From Sphingomonas phyllosphaerae (GTDB taxonomy: Bacteria; Pseudomonadota; Alphaproteobacteria; Sphingomonadales; Sphingomonadaceae): a DNA stretch of 64,000 bases. Both the position numbers and the translations under genes were made by a program. The notes under the pieces were generated by a model. It saw nothing but the letters and a program-made list of their open reading frames with translations. It was not told the DNA's origin and made no database searches. Shown one piece after another: positions 27,870-41,519 of the stretch; positions within the stretch are counted from its first letter, which is position 1, and every line of letters starts with the position of its first letter. The stretch covers positions 937,001 to 1,001,000 of the forward strand of contig JAQIJC010000001.1 in NCBI GenBank assembly GCA_036946405.1, given 5' to 3'.

Positions 27870-30037
27870 AGCCGCCCGCCGCCGCGATCGACGCGCTGCT
27901 GGACGGCACCAACGAGGATCCCTTTGCGCTGCTCGGCCCGCATCGCGGGCCGCAGGGCACGTTCGCGCGCGTCTGGATACCGGGGGCCGACACTGCGGTT
28001 GCGCGCACGTTGGCAGGTGAGGTGCTCGGTACGCTGACGCGGGTCGACGATCGCGGGCTGTTCGAGGGGATCATTGACGGTGATCCGCAGCCGTTGCGCT
28101 ATGTCGCGCAGGGCGGGGGCGCGGAATGGTGGGTGACCGATCCGTACAGCTTCGGTCCGGTGCTCGGGCCCACCGACGACTTCCTGATGAACGAGGGTAC
28201 GCATTTCCGCCTTCATGACAAGATGGGCGCGCATCTGATCGTGCACGAGGGCGCGGAGGGGGTGCATTTCGCGGTCTGGGCGCCCAACGCACGGCGCGTC
28301 GCGGTGGTCGGTGACTTCAACGACTGGGATCTGCGCCGCCATGGCATGCGCCGGCGCAACGACACCGGCGTCTGGGAGCTGTTCCTGCCCGATCTCGGCG
28401 CAGGCCGGGCGTATAAATACGCGATCACCGGGCCGGACGGCGCACTCCAGCCGCTCAAGGCCGACCCTTATGCCTTCGCCGCCGAGCTGCGCCCCAAGAC
28501 CGCGTCGCTCACCACCGCGCCGATGCACCATGAATGGGGCGACGCCGCGCATCGCGAGGCATGGGCGTCGGTCGATCCGCGCCGCGCGCCGATCAGCATC
28601 TACGAGGTCCATGCCGGCAGCTGGCAGCGCGACGAGAATGGCTGGTTCCTGACCTGGGACCAGCTTGCCGAGCGGCTGATCCCCTACGCCGTGTCGATGG
28701 GCTTCACGCACATCGAGTTCATGCCGATCTCGGAACATCCCTATGATCCGAGCTGGGGCTATCAGACCACCGGCCTCTATGCCCCCAGCGCGCGGTTCGG
28801 CGATCACGAGGGCTTTGCGCGCTTCGTCGACGGCGCGCACCGCGCCGGGCTCGGCGTGCTGCTCGACTGGGTGCCCGCACATTTCCCGACCGATGCGCAT
28901 GGCCTGTCGCGGTTCGACGGCACCGCGCTGTACGAGCATGAAGACCCGCGGCTCGGCTATCACCCCGACTGGAACACCGCGATCTACAATTTCGGGCGGC
29001 GCGAGGTGTCGGCGTTTCTGGTCAACAACGCTTTGTTCTGGGCCGAGCGTTACCATGTCGACGGGCTGCGCGTCGATGCGGTCGCCTCAATGCTGTACCG
29101 CGATTATTCGCGCAGGGACGGCGAGTGGATCGCCAATCGCGAAGGCGGGCGCGAGAATTGGGAAGCGGTCGACTTCATGCGCGCCGCCAATCGCGTGCTC
29201 TACGCCCGCGAACCCGGCGTGTTCACCGTCGCTGAGGAATCGACCAGCTGGCCCGGCGTCTCCGCCCCCGCCTATGACGAGGCCCCGCGCACCGCGCTCG
29301 GCTTCGGATTCAAGTGGAACATGGGCTGGATGCACGACACGCTGAAGTACATGGCGCGCGAGCCGGTCCACCGGAAGCATCACCACGATGCGATCACCTT
29401 CGGGCTGGTCTACGCCTTCGACGAGAATTTCGTACTGCCGATCAGCCATGACGAGGTCGTGCACGGCAAGGGCTCGATGCTCACCAAGATGCCCGGTGAC
29501 GATTGGCAGAAATTCGCCAATCTCCGCACCTATTACGCGATGATGTGGGGCTATCCCGGCAAGAAGCTGCTGTTCATGGGGCAGGAGTTCGCGCAGCGCG
29601 GCGAATGGAGCGAGGAGCGCTCGCTCGACTGGGACCTGCTCAACTCGCACGCGCATGACGGCGTTCGCAAGCTGGTCCGCGATCTCAACCGGCTCTATCG
29701 CGAGAAGCGCGCGCTTCATGCCCGCGATTGCGAGCGCGACGGTTTTCGCTGGCTGGTACAGGACGATGCCGAGAATTCGGTGTTCGTCTGGCTCCGCACC
29801 GCGCCGGGCGCCGCGCCGATCGCGGTGATCGTCAACATGACCCCGGTCGCGCGGATGCCGTACCGGGTGCCGCTACCCAACGACGGTCGCTGGCGCGAAG
29901 TGCTCAATTCCGACGCGCACGATTATTGGGGATCGGGGCTCGGCAATCTCGGTGGCGTGGTCGCCTCGGGCGGCCACGCCGATGTCACGTTGCCGCCGCT
30001 GGCGACGGTGATGCTGGAGTGGGAGTCGGAGTCGTGA
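27866..30037 (+). CDS. glgB: 1,4-alpha-glucan branching enzyme
   Basis: 723 residues from a GTG overlapping the glgP stop. An N1 carbohydrate module precedes the CBM48 domain (GVHFAVWAPNARRVAVVGDF), then the GH13 barrel: GVLLDWVPAHFP, the nucleophile region GLRVDAVASMLYRDY, TVAEESTSWPGVS, and PISHDEVVHGKGSM. It makes alpha-1,6 branches. A 264-base gap, holding an opposite-strand small gene and probable promoter, separates it from glgC. Confidence 0.97.
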   Translation: MKPPAAAIDALLDGTNEDPFALLGPHRGPQGTFARVWIPGADTAVARTLAGEVLGTLTRVDDRGLFEGIIDGDPQPLRYVAQGGGAEWWVTDPYSFGPVLGPTDDFLMNEGTHFRLHDKMGAHLIVHEGAEGVHFAVWAPNARRVAVVGDFNDWDLRRHGMRRRNDTGVWELFLPDLGAGRAYKYAITGPDGALQPLKADPYAFAAELRPKTASLTTAPMHHEWGDAAHREAWASVDPRRAPISIYEVHAGSWQRDENGWFLTWDQLAERLIPYAVSMGFTHIEFMPISEHPYDPSWGYQTTGLYAPSARFGDHEGFARFVDGAHRAGLGVLLDWVPAHFPTDAHGLSRFDGTALYEHEDPRLGYHPDWNTAIYNFGRREVSAFLVNNALFWAERYHVDGLRVDAVASMLYRDYSRRDGEWIANREGGRENWEAVDFMRAANRVLYAREPGVFTVAEESTSWPGVSAPAYDEAPRTALGFGFKWNMGWMHDTLKYMAREPVHRKHHHDAITFGLVYAFDENFVLPISHDEVVHGKGSMLTKMPGDDWQKFANLRTYYAMMWGYPGKKLLFMGQEFAQRGEWSEERSLDWDLLNSHAHDGVRKLVRDLNRLYREKRALHARDCERDGFRWLVQDDAENSVFVWLRTAPGAAPIAVIVNMTPVARMPYRVPLPNDGRWREVLNSDAHDYWGSGLGNLGGVVASGGHADVTLPPLATVMLEWESES

Positions 30038-30044
30038 CTCCGGC

Positions 30045-30164
30045 TCAGACGATCCGGCCGACGATCGCGAAGATTGCGCCCCAGGCGAGCAGCGACGGAA
30101 CGAGCGCGCAGGCGACGCCACGGATCAAACCATCGGCGGAACGGGGCTGGCAAGCGGGGTGCAT
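30045..30164 (-). CDS. Small membrane protein, 39 residues (new candidate)
   Basis: A 40-codon minus-strand frame: MHPACQPRSADGLIRG then a hydrophobic stretch VACALVPSLLAWGAIFAIVG and a final RIV. A good Shine-Dalgarno (GAGAGGA) lies six bases before the ATG. The layout, a short polar N-terminus with one membrane helix, is that of many bacterial small membrane proteins. It lies in the glgB-glgC gap, opposite to the operon, ending eight bases from the glgB stop. No family is recognised. Could be chance; ribosome-site quality and hydrophobicity argue otherwise. Confidence 0.5.
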   Translation of the reverse strand: MHPACQPRSADGLIRGVACALVPSLLAWGAIFAIVGRIV

Positions 30165-30301
30165 CGGCGATCCTCTCGAAAGTCGTATTCTTCTTGATAC
30201 GCACTCACTTACGGCGACCGCGCCTTTTAGCGTCAGATCCGTGACTTTACGGTTAACGCCTGATGAACATTAAGTAAAGATGCTGGGAAGGAGAGCCTGA
30301 G

Positions 30302-31564
30302 GTGGACGAACGCAAAGGTCAGCCGCTAGCGCGCGACGCCATGGCCTATGTCCTCGCCGGGGGCAGGGGCAGCCGATTGAAGGAGCTGACCGATACGCGA
30401 GCGAAACCAGCGGTTTATTTCGCGGGCAAAAGCCGCATCATCGACTTTGCTTTGTCGAACGCGATCAACTCGGGCATTCGCCGCATCGGTGTTGCGACCC
30501 AGTACAAGGCGCATTCGCTGATCCGCCATCTCCAGCGCGGCTGGAACTTCCTGCGCCCGGAACGCAACGAAAGCTTCGACATCCTGCCGGCGTCACAGCG
30601 GATCAGCGAGTTCCAATGGTATGAGGGCACCGCCGACGCGGTCTACCAGAACATCGACATCATCGCGGAGAGCGCGCCGGAATTCATGGTCATCCTCGCG
30701 GGCGACCATATCTATAAGATGGATTACGAGATCATGCTGCGGCAGCACTGCGACAGCGGGGCCGACGTGACCGTGGCGTGCATGGAAGTCCCGCGGATGG
30801 AAGCGGTGGCGTTTGGCGTCATGCACGTCGACGGGAACGACCGCATCGTCGATTTCGTCGAGAAGCCTGCCGATCCGCCATCGATCCCCGGCCAGCCCGA
30901 CGTCGCGCTCGCCAGCCTCGGCATCTACGTCTTCAACACGAAGCTGCTGATCGAGGAATTGCGCCGCGACGCTGCCACGCCGGGGTCGTCGCGCGACTTC
31001 GGCAAGGATATCATCCCCTATCTGGTCGCGCACGGCCATGCGCATGCGCACCGCTTCTCCGCCAGCTGCGTCCGTTCGCCCGAGGAGCCCGAAGCCTATT
31101 GGCGTGACGTCGGGACGGTCGACGCCTATTGGGAAGCGAACATCGACCTGACCGATGTCGTCCCGCAGCTCGACCTCTACGACCGCGAGTGGCCGCTGTG
31201 GACCTATTCCGAGCTGACCCCGCCCGCCAAGTTCGTCCACGATATCGATGGCCGGCGCGGGCAGGCGGTGTCGAGCCTGGTGGCCGGCGATACGATCATC
31301 TCCGGCGCGAACGTCCACCGCAGCCTGATTTCGACCGGCGTGCGGGCGCACAGTTATTCGTCGCTCGATGAAGCGGTGGTGCTCCCGCATTGCAAGATCG
31401 GCCGCAACGCGCAGCTCAGGAAGGTGGTGCTCGACCGCGGCGTCATCATCCCCGACGGGCTGGTCGTCGGGGAGGACCCGTTGCTCGATGGTCACCGTTT
31501 CCGGCGCACCGAAAAGGGCGTGTGCCTCATCACGCAGCCGATGATCGACCGGCTGGAGCTATAG
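30302..31564 (+). CDS. glgC: Glucose-1-phosphate adenylyltransferase
   Basis: 420 residues from GTG 30302, with GGAAGGAGAG upstream. [20 protein letters not shown] (nucleotide loop), [20 protein letters not shown], the [13 protein letters not shown] catalytic block, the FVEKPADPP lysine site and the C-terminal left-handed beta-helix are present. ADP-glucose formation is the committed, allosterically controlled step of glycogen synthesis. The 264-base leader suggests its own promoter. glgA follows after four bases. Confidence 0.97.
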   Translation: MDERKGQPLARDAMAYVLAGGRGSRLKELTDTRAKPAVYFAGKSRIIDFALSNAINSGIRRIGVATQYKAHSLIRHLQRGWNFLRPERNESFDILPASQRISEFQWYEGTADAVYQNIDIIAESAPEFMVILAGDHIYKMDYEIMLRQHCDSGADVTVACMEVPRMEAVAFGVMHVDGNDRIVDFVEKPADPPSIPGQPDVALASLGIYVFNTKLLIEELRRDAATPGSSRDFGKDIIPYLVAHGHAHAHRFSASCVRSPEEPEAYWRDVGTVDAYWEANIDLTDVVPQLDLYDREWPLWTYSELTPPAKFVHDIDGRRGQAVSSLVAGDTIISGANVHRSLISTGVRAHSYSSLDEAVVLPHCKIGRNAQLRKVVLDRGVIIPDGLVVGEDPLLDGHRFRRTEKGVCLITQPMIDRLEL

Positions 31565-31568
31565 CCCC

Positions 31569-36359
<4,791 letters not shown>

Positions 36360-36378
<19 letters not shown>

Positions 36379-36677
36379 GGCGCGGCGTTGGCGGTCGCAT
36401 CGACCAGATCGCGCAGCTCCTTGCTATTCAACGGCTTCATGAACTCACAGCCGAAGATGTGACCGTCGACCCACGCAATGCGCGCGTGCCGCTCCGCACC
36501 ACCGGGCAAGGTCAGCTTCAGCAACGTGCCCGATATCAGCGTCATCGCTGTACGGGCGCGCAGTCCCGCTGCCGAGGCATCGAGGATTTCGATCGAAATC
36601 GCCAGCCGCGCCAGCCCGCGGCACTCGGCCGGGACGCGTGTCTCACGACGGTTGTCGATCAGCGGTTTGGATGCCAT
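36360..36677 (-). CDS. PilZ domain protein
   Basis: 105 residues; GAAGGGG precedes the ATG at 36677. The c-di-GMP motifs are recognisable: NRRETR near residue 9 (RxxxR) and ILDASAAGLRA (D/NxSxxG) about 20 residues later. A single-domain PilZ protein would be a soluble c-di-GMP receptor; partners are unknown. It overlaps the 3' end of glgX head-on and is divergent from the M24 peptidase. Confidence 0.88.
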
Positions 36678-36802
36678 GGCCCCTTCTCACGTCTTTTCTT
36701 CCCGACGCCCGGTTTACGGAGCGAGAAGTAAAGAAGCGGTAACCACCTATGTTATTGTCCGCCGTCGTTCCGGCGGAATGACCCATTTTGACGGAGCGTG
36801 GC

Positions 36803-37984
36803 ATGACGATCGGCGGATCCAGCGCGGCGGCGGAACTTGCCGCCATCACTCCCTGGGCGAACAAGGCGCCACCGATCGATACGACCGAGCGCCACGCGCG
36901 GCTGGAGCGCGCCCGTACGCTGACCGCCGGGCTGGGCGCCGATGCGCTGCTCGTGCAGGCCGGCCCGTCGCTCCACTATTTCACCGGCGTGGCGTGGAAC
37001 CCGAGCGAGCGGCTGGTCGCGCTGCTGTTGCCCGTCACCGGCACGCCGCGGCTGATTTGCCCGGCGTTCGAGCGCGGCTCGCTGGAGGCAGAACTCGCCA
37101 TCTCCGCCGATCTCGCGTTGTGGGAAGAGGATGAGGACCCGGTCGCACTGGTCGCCGACGCGCTGCCCGCCGGGGCGACGCTCGCGCTCGATCCGATGCT
37201 CTTCTACGGCTGGGCGCGGCGGCTGGCGGGAGCGGGGCTGGCGACCGTCGACGGCGCGCCCGCGATCGATGGCTGCCGGATGCTCAAGTCGTCCGCGGAG
37301 ATCGCGCTGATGACTCAGGCGATGCAGATGACGCTGGCGGTGCACGCCGCCGCCGCGCGCATCCTGCGCCCCGGCATCCGCGAGAGCGAGGTCATCCGCT
37401 TCATCGACGATGCGCATCGCGCGATCGGCGGCGGCCCGTCCTATTTCTGCGCGGTGCAGTTCGGGCAGGCGACCGCCTACCCGCACGGCCTCCCCGGCGA
37501 TCGCGCGCTGGCGGAGGGCGATCTGGTGCTGGTCGACACCGGCTGCCGCGTCCATGGCTATCATTCCGACATCACGCGCACCTATGCCTTTGGCCCGGTC
37601 GCCGACGAGGTGCGTGCGATCTGGGACATCGAACATGCCGCGCAGGCCGCCGCTTTTGCTGCGGTCGCACCGGGCGTGCCGTGCGAGGACGTCGACGCCG
37701 CGGCGCGTGCGGTGCTGGTGCGCGAGGGGCTTGGGCCCGACTATCGCCTGCCCGGCCTGCCGCACCGCACCGGTCACGGGATCGGGCTGTCGATCCACGA
37801 GCCGGCCTATCTGGTGCGCGGCGACAAGACCCCGCTCGCACCGGGCATGTGCTTCTCGAACGAACCGATGATCGTGGTGCCCGAACGGTTCGGCATCCGG
37901 CTGGAGGATCATTTCTACGTCACGAACGCTGGAGCGGCGTGGTTTACCGAGCCACAACCGAGTATCGACCGGCCATTCGATTGA
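36803..37984 (+). CDS. M24 family metallopeptidase (Xaa-Pro dipeptidase-like)
   Basis: 393 residues from ATG 36803; GGAG lies upstream. An N-terminal creatinase-like domain (ADALLVQAGPSLHYFTGVAW) is followed by the pita-bread fold with metal ligands Asp in DTGCRVHGYHSDITRTY, His in RTGHGIGLSIHEPAYL, Glu in SNEPMIVV and Glu in RLEDHFYVT. These are aminopeptidase P/prolidase features; cytosolic peptide turnover is likely. The MFS gene follows after 17 bases. Confidence 0.92.
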   Translation: MTIGGSSAAAELAAITPWANKAPPIDTTERHARLERARTLTAGLGADALLVQAGPSLHYFTGVAWNPSERLVALLLPVTGTPRLICPAFERGSLEAELAISADLALWEEDEDPVALVADALPAGATLALDPMLFYGWARRLAGAGLATVDGAPAIDGCRMLKSSAEIALMTQAMQMTLAVHAAAARILRPGIRESEVIRFIDDAHRAIGGGPSYFCAVQFGQATAYPHGLPGDRALAEGDLVLVDTGCRVHGYHSDITRTYAFGPVADEVRAIWDIEHAAQAAAFAAVAPGVPCEDVDAAARAVLVREGLGPDYRLPGLPHRTGHGIGLSIHEPAYLVRGDKTPLAPGMCFSNEPMIVVPERFGIRLEDHFYVTNAGAAWFTEPQPSIDRPFD

Positions 37985-38001
37985 AAACGGACCAAAATTC
38001 C

Positions 38002-39222
38002 ATGAAGCCCCACGCCGCGCCTCCGGGCATGAACGCGACCGAGTTCGTCATCTTCGTCGCGGCGGTCATGGCGGTGAATGCCTTGGGGGTCGACCTGATG
38101 CTCCCCGCGCTCGCCGATATCGGGCGCGATCTGGCGATCGATCAGGCCAACCACCGGCAATGGGTGGTGACCGCCTATGTGCTCGGCTTCGGCGTCGGGC
38201 AGTTGCTCTACGGCCCGCTCGCCGATCGCTATGGGCGCAAGCCGGTCCTGGTCGCGACCTTGATCGGTTTCGTCGGCGCGAGCGTCTTCGCCGCCGCCTC
38301 GGCGACCTTCGCGGCGCTGCTCGGCGCGCGGGTGTTGCAGGGGCTGATGTCCGCCTCGACGCGCGTGATCGCGGTGGCGGTTGTACGCGACAACGCCTCG
38401 GGCCGTGCGATGGCGCGTACCATGTCGGTGGCGCAGATGATCTTCTTCCTCGTGCCGATCCTCGCGCCGACGATCGGTCAGGGGTTGCTGGTGATCGGGC
38501 CGTGGCGGTTCGTCTTCTATGCGCTGGGCGGCTTTGCGGGGCTGGTGCTGGTCTGGACGCTGACGCGGTTGCCCGAGACGCTGCCGGCTGAGCGGCGCAC
38601 CGCGATCTCGCTCGCCAATCTTTCCAGCAGCTACCGGCTGACGCTCACCAACCGTTATTCGCTCGGCTATGCGCTCGCCGCCTCGCTGACCTTCGGCGGG
38701 ATCATCGCCTTCGTGTCCTCGGCGCAGCAGGTGTTCGTCGACGAATTCGGCGCAGGCGACCGCTTCACGCTCCTGTTCGCGATCTGCGCGGGCGCGATGG
38801 GCGTGGCGTCGTTCATGAACAGCCGCCTGGTCGAGCGGCTCGGCACGCGGCTGATCTCGCAGACCGCCGTGCTGGCGCTGATCGTGCTGTCGCTGATGCA
38901 CCTGTCGGTGGTGTGGATGGGGTGGGAGACGCTCGCCAGCTACATGGTCTTCCAGTCGCTGAGCATGACCTGCATCGGCCTGTGCGGGTCAAACTTCGGT
39001 GCGATGGCGATGGAGCCGGTCGGGCGGATCGCGGGCACCGCCTCGTCGGTGCAGGGCTTCATCACCAGCGTCGGCGCGGTGCTGGTCGGGTCGGCGATCG
39101 GCCAATCCTATGCCGGCACCACGCTGCCGCTGACGCTGGGCTATCTCGCGATCGGCGTCGCGGCGTTCGTGATCGTCTATGTCGTGGAGGAGGGCCAGCT
39201 CTTCCGCGCCCGGCTCGCCTGA
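38002..39222 (+). CDS. MFS transporter, Bcr/CflA-type drug exporter
   Basis: 406 residues with 12 predicted helices. The first-loop motif GQLLYGPLADRYGRKPVLVA (motif A) and GARVLQGLMSASTRVIAVAV (motif B/C region of DHA1 exporters) are clear, and PWRFVFYALGG is shared with Bcr/CflA. It is probably a proton-driven exporter of unknown substrate. Likely co-transcribed with the M24 peptidase. Its end overlaps the convergent PepSY gene by 46 bases. Confidence 0.9.
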   Translation: MKPHAAPPGMNATEFVIFVAAVMAVNALGVDLMLPALADIGRDLAIDQANHRQWVVTAYVLGFGVGQLLYGPLADRYGRKPVLVATLIGFVGASVFAAASATFAALLGARVLQGLMSASTRVIAVAVVRDNASGRAMARTMSVAQMIFFLVPILAPTIGQGLLVIGPWRFVFYALGGFAGLVLVWTLTRLPETLPAERRTAISLANLSSSYRLTLTNRYSLGYALAASLTFGGIIAFVSSAQQVFVDEFGAGDRFTLLFAICAGAMGVASFMNSRLVERLGTRLISQTAVLALIVLSLMHLSVVWMGWETLASYMVFQSLSMTCIGLCGSNFGAMAMEPVGRIAGTASSVQGFITSVGAVLVGSAIGQSYAGTTLPLTLGYLAIGVAAFVIVYVVEEGQLFRARLA

Positions 39223-40493
39223 GCCGCACCGACGACGGCCTTGATCCGGCCGTAGCCGAGCGCGGCGAGCATGGTCAGCCCGGTCAGCGGAAACAGCAGC
39301 CCCGCCACGCCCATGATCGCGAGCAGCCCGGTGCCGGTGCGCGCATCGGGCAGCGTCGTCCGCCCGCGCGGGCCCCGCTTCCACCACATCACCGGCGCGG
39401 TGATCGTCAGCAGCGCGAGCGCGGCGCAGGCGAACAGCATGATGAGCCGATTGGCCTCGCCATATTCCTTGCCCTGGTGGACGGCGGCGCTCCACTCGAT
39501 CACCTGACCGGCGCGGCCGAAGTCCTTGAACCCGGCATCCTGCAGCACCCGCCCGGTGCCGGCGTCGACATAGACGACATGCGCTGCCTCCGACGGCCCC
39601 AGCACGGCGCTGACCAGATACGGCGCACCGGGGCCTTCCGGCCACGTCAGCGTCCAGTCGGGCGCCATGCCGCGCGCCTGCGCCGAAGCCAGCGCGCGGT
39701 CGGCAGTAACGCGCGGGCCATCATGCCCCATTGGCATGGTATGTTGCTGAAGTGACCATGGCAGGTCGTGCCCGGCATGACCCTCGCCGCCGGGCGCGGC
39801 CGGTCGACCCCAGCCCGCGCCCGCGACCCCCGCCTGGACGTTATGCCCCCACACCGCGCTCCACGGCATGCCGCTGATCGCGAGGAACAGGATCAGTCCG
39901 CCCGCGAACAGCCCGGTCACGGCATGGAGGTCGCGCCAGAACAACCGCCCGCTCGCGCGCCCGCGCACCGTCATCGTCCGCCCGCGCCCCCACCACAAGT
40001 ACAGTCCGCTGACGACGAGGATGATCGACCAGCCGGCGGCGATCTCGATCAGCCAGTTGCCGACCCAGCCGGTAATCGCAAGGCTGTGGAGATGCTTGAC
40101 GGTCTGCATCACCCCGCCCGGATGGGTGGTGCCGAAAACGTGCGCATCATGCGGGTCGACGAACGCCATCAGCTTCGTGCCGTCGCCGCGACGAACCGTC
40201 ACGCGCCAGCTCTCGTCGAGGCGCGCGGGCTTCTGCACCTGCGTCACCGCACCGCCGACCGACGCGCCGACGCGCGCGGCGAGCGTGTCGAGCGGCAGCG
40301 TCGCGCGTCCCGGCGTGACGTGGATCCAGTCGGCATAGACCTGCCGCTCGATCTCGGGCTTGTAGAGATACAGCGCGCCGGTCACCGCCAGCCACAGCAG
40401 GAACGGCAGCACCAGCAGGCCGGCAAAGAAGTGCCAGCGCCACACCGCGCGCTGGAGTTCGGCCGCGATCGCGGCCGGACGGGAAGATGTCAT
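39177..40493 (-). CDS. PepSY-associated transmembrane protein
   Basis: 438 residues from ATG 40493. Four main helices: residues 20-40 (WHFFAGLLVLPFLLWLAVTG), about 140-165 (after the HLHSLAITGWVGNWLIEIAA segment), about 200-220 (WRDLHAVTGLFAGGLILFLA) and the C-terminal region, with PepSY-like periplasmic parts between. The histidines HLHS, DLHAVTG and AVHQGKEYG are those thought to carry haem in siderophore-reductase-like members. Often linked to iron uptake. The DUF2946-like gene lies 47 bases upstream in the same direction. Confidence 0.9.
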   Translation of the reverse strand: MTSSRPAAIAAELQRAVWRWHFFAGLLVLPFLLWLAVTGALYLYKPEIERQVYADWIHVTPGRATLPLDTLAARVGASVGGAVTQVQKPARLDESWRVTVRRGDGTKLMAFVDPHDAHVFGTTHPGGVMQTVKHLHSLAITGWVGNWLIEIAAGWSIILVVSGLYLWWGRGRTMTVRGRASGRLFWRDLHAVTGLFAGGLILFLAISGMPWSAVWGHNVQAGVAGAGWGRPAAPGGEGHAGHDLPWSLQQHTMPMGHDGPRVTADRALASAQARGMAPDWTLTWPEGPGAPYLVSAVLGPSEAAHVVYVDAGTGRVLQDAGFKDFGRAGQVIEWSAAVHQGKEYGEANRLIMLFACAALALLTITAPVMWWKRGPRGRTTLPDARTGTGLLAIMGVAGLLFPLTGLTMLAALGYGRIKAVVGAAQASRARKSWPSSTT

Positions 40494-40540
40494 GACGATT
40501 CCTCGGGTTCGGCGCGCATCGGGCGCGCCGCGACAGCAGG

Positions 40541-40924
40541 TCAGCGGGTCGGGAGGATCGTCGGTGGAGCGCGGAGTGGGGGACGCCAGCGGAGCGCGCT
40601 GCGTGGCGCGAGCCGGGTTTCGGGAGATAGAAGACGCCGGACCACCGCGGCCAGCGGCAGAACGAGCAACAGCACGATCGCGAGCAGCGTGGCAGGCGCG
40701 GCGACCGCGGCAAAGGCGCATGGTCGCTCGAAGCCGTCGTGCACCGGCGCGTCATGTCCATGATGGTGCGCGGTGCTCGCCGTCGCCATGCCGGGGCAGG
40801 CGACGATCGTGACCTGTCCGTGTGCAACCTGCGGCATGAACCCGGCAGGCACCAGCAGCCGCACGAGCAGCGCGAGCGCGGCGAGCGCGACCAGCAGCCG
40901 CGGCGAGGCGCGAAGGCCGCTCAC
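40541..40924 (-). CDS. DUF2946-like membrane protein
   Basis: 127 residues from GTG 40924; a longer frame to 40960 would start inside a palindromic repeat and is less likely. A first helix (LLVALAALALLVRLLVPAGF) ends in the family-typical PAGFMPQ, followed by a short periplasmic loop rich in histidine (HHHGHDAPVHDGFERPCAF) and a second helix. The His/Cys loop suggests metal contact. Such proteins often accompany TonB/PepSY metal-uptake genes, matching the neighbour. Confidence 0.75.
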   Translation of the reverse strand: MSGLRASPRLLVALAALALLVRLLVPAGFMPQVAHGQVTIVACPGMATASTAHHHGHDAPVHDGFERPCAFAAVAAPATLLAIVLLLVLPLAAVVRRLLSPETRLAPRSALRWRPPLRAPPTILPTR

Positions 40925-40936
40925 CACGGGCTCTCC

Positions 40937-41011
40937 GTCATTGCGAGCGCAGCGAAGCAATCCAGCGCCGGATCAGGAGGCCCTGGATTGCTTCGCTACG
41001 CTCGCAATGAC
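40937..41011. repeat. Intergenic palindromic repeat, family E
   Basis: GTCATTGCGAGCGCAGCGAA and GCAATCCAG at the left; CTGGATTGC and TTCGCTACGCTCGCAATGAC at the right. A nearly perfect inverted repeat of about 30-base arms with a short centre. This sequence type is known from many proteobacterial intergenic regions. Single copy here, between the DUF2946-like gene and osmC. Confidence 0.88.
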
Positions 41012-41048
41012 GATTGATTGTCATGTCCCGCATCTTACCGGGAGATGG

Positions 41049-41519
41049 TTAACCAGAACATACTGCGGCGACCGCGATCGCCGCCGCGTGGCGCACCGGG
41101 AAGGCGACCGAGCGCGCGATGAAGCAGCGCCGCTGCGCCTCCGCATGGAGCGCCTCGGCCAGCGCGACGTCGCCGCCGACGGCGATCGTGACGTGCGGGC
41201 GCAGCGTTGCCTCGCTCACCTGCCCATTGCCGTCCGCGTCGAGCGTCAGCACCGCCTCCGCCTCGTCGCGATAGGCGGTGACGACGATCCCCGCATCGGC
41301 GCACAGGTGCAGATACCACAATTGATGGCACGCGCTGATCGCACCGAGCAGCAGCTCCTCCGGATTCCAGCGTGTCGCATCGCCACGGAAGCGCGGGTCC
41401 GACGAGCCGGCGATCACCGCCTTCCCCTCGGCCGCAATCTCATGGTCGCGCGCATAGCTGGTATAACCCGCGGTGCCGACACCGCGATTGCCGGTCCAGT
41501 GCAGCTGGACGCGCGTCAT
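41049..41519 (-). CDS. OsmC family protein
   Basis: 156 residues from ATG 41519, which overlaps the OPT gene stop by four bases. The two redox cysteines are in LLGAISACHQLWYLHLCADA and AEAQRRCFIARSV. This is an OsmC/Ohr-fold thiol peroxidase or hydroperoxide reductase; the subgroup with NPEELLLGAISACH is usually called OsmC family. Coupling to an OPT transporter suggests a shared job, perhaps with thiol peptides. Confidence 0.88.
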   Translation of the reverse strand: MTRVQLHWTGNRGVGTAGYTSYARDHEIAAEGKAVIAGSSDPRFRGDATRWNPEELLLGAISACHQLWYLHLCADAGIVVTAYRDEAEAVLTLDADGNGQVSEATLRPHVTIAVGGDVALAEALHAEAQRRCFIARSVAFPVRHAAAIAVAAVCSG

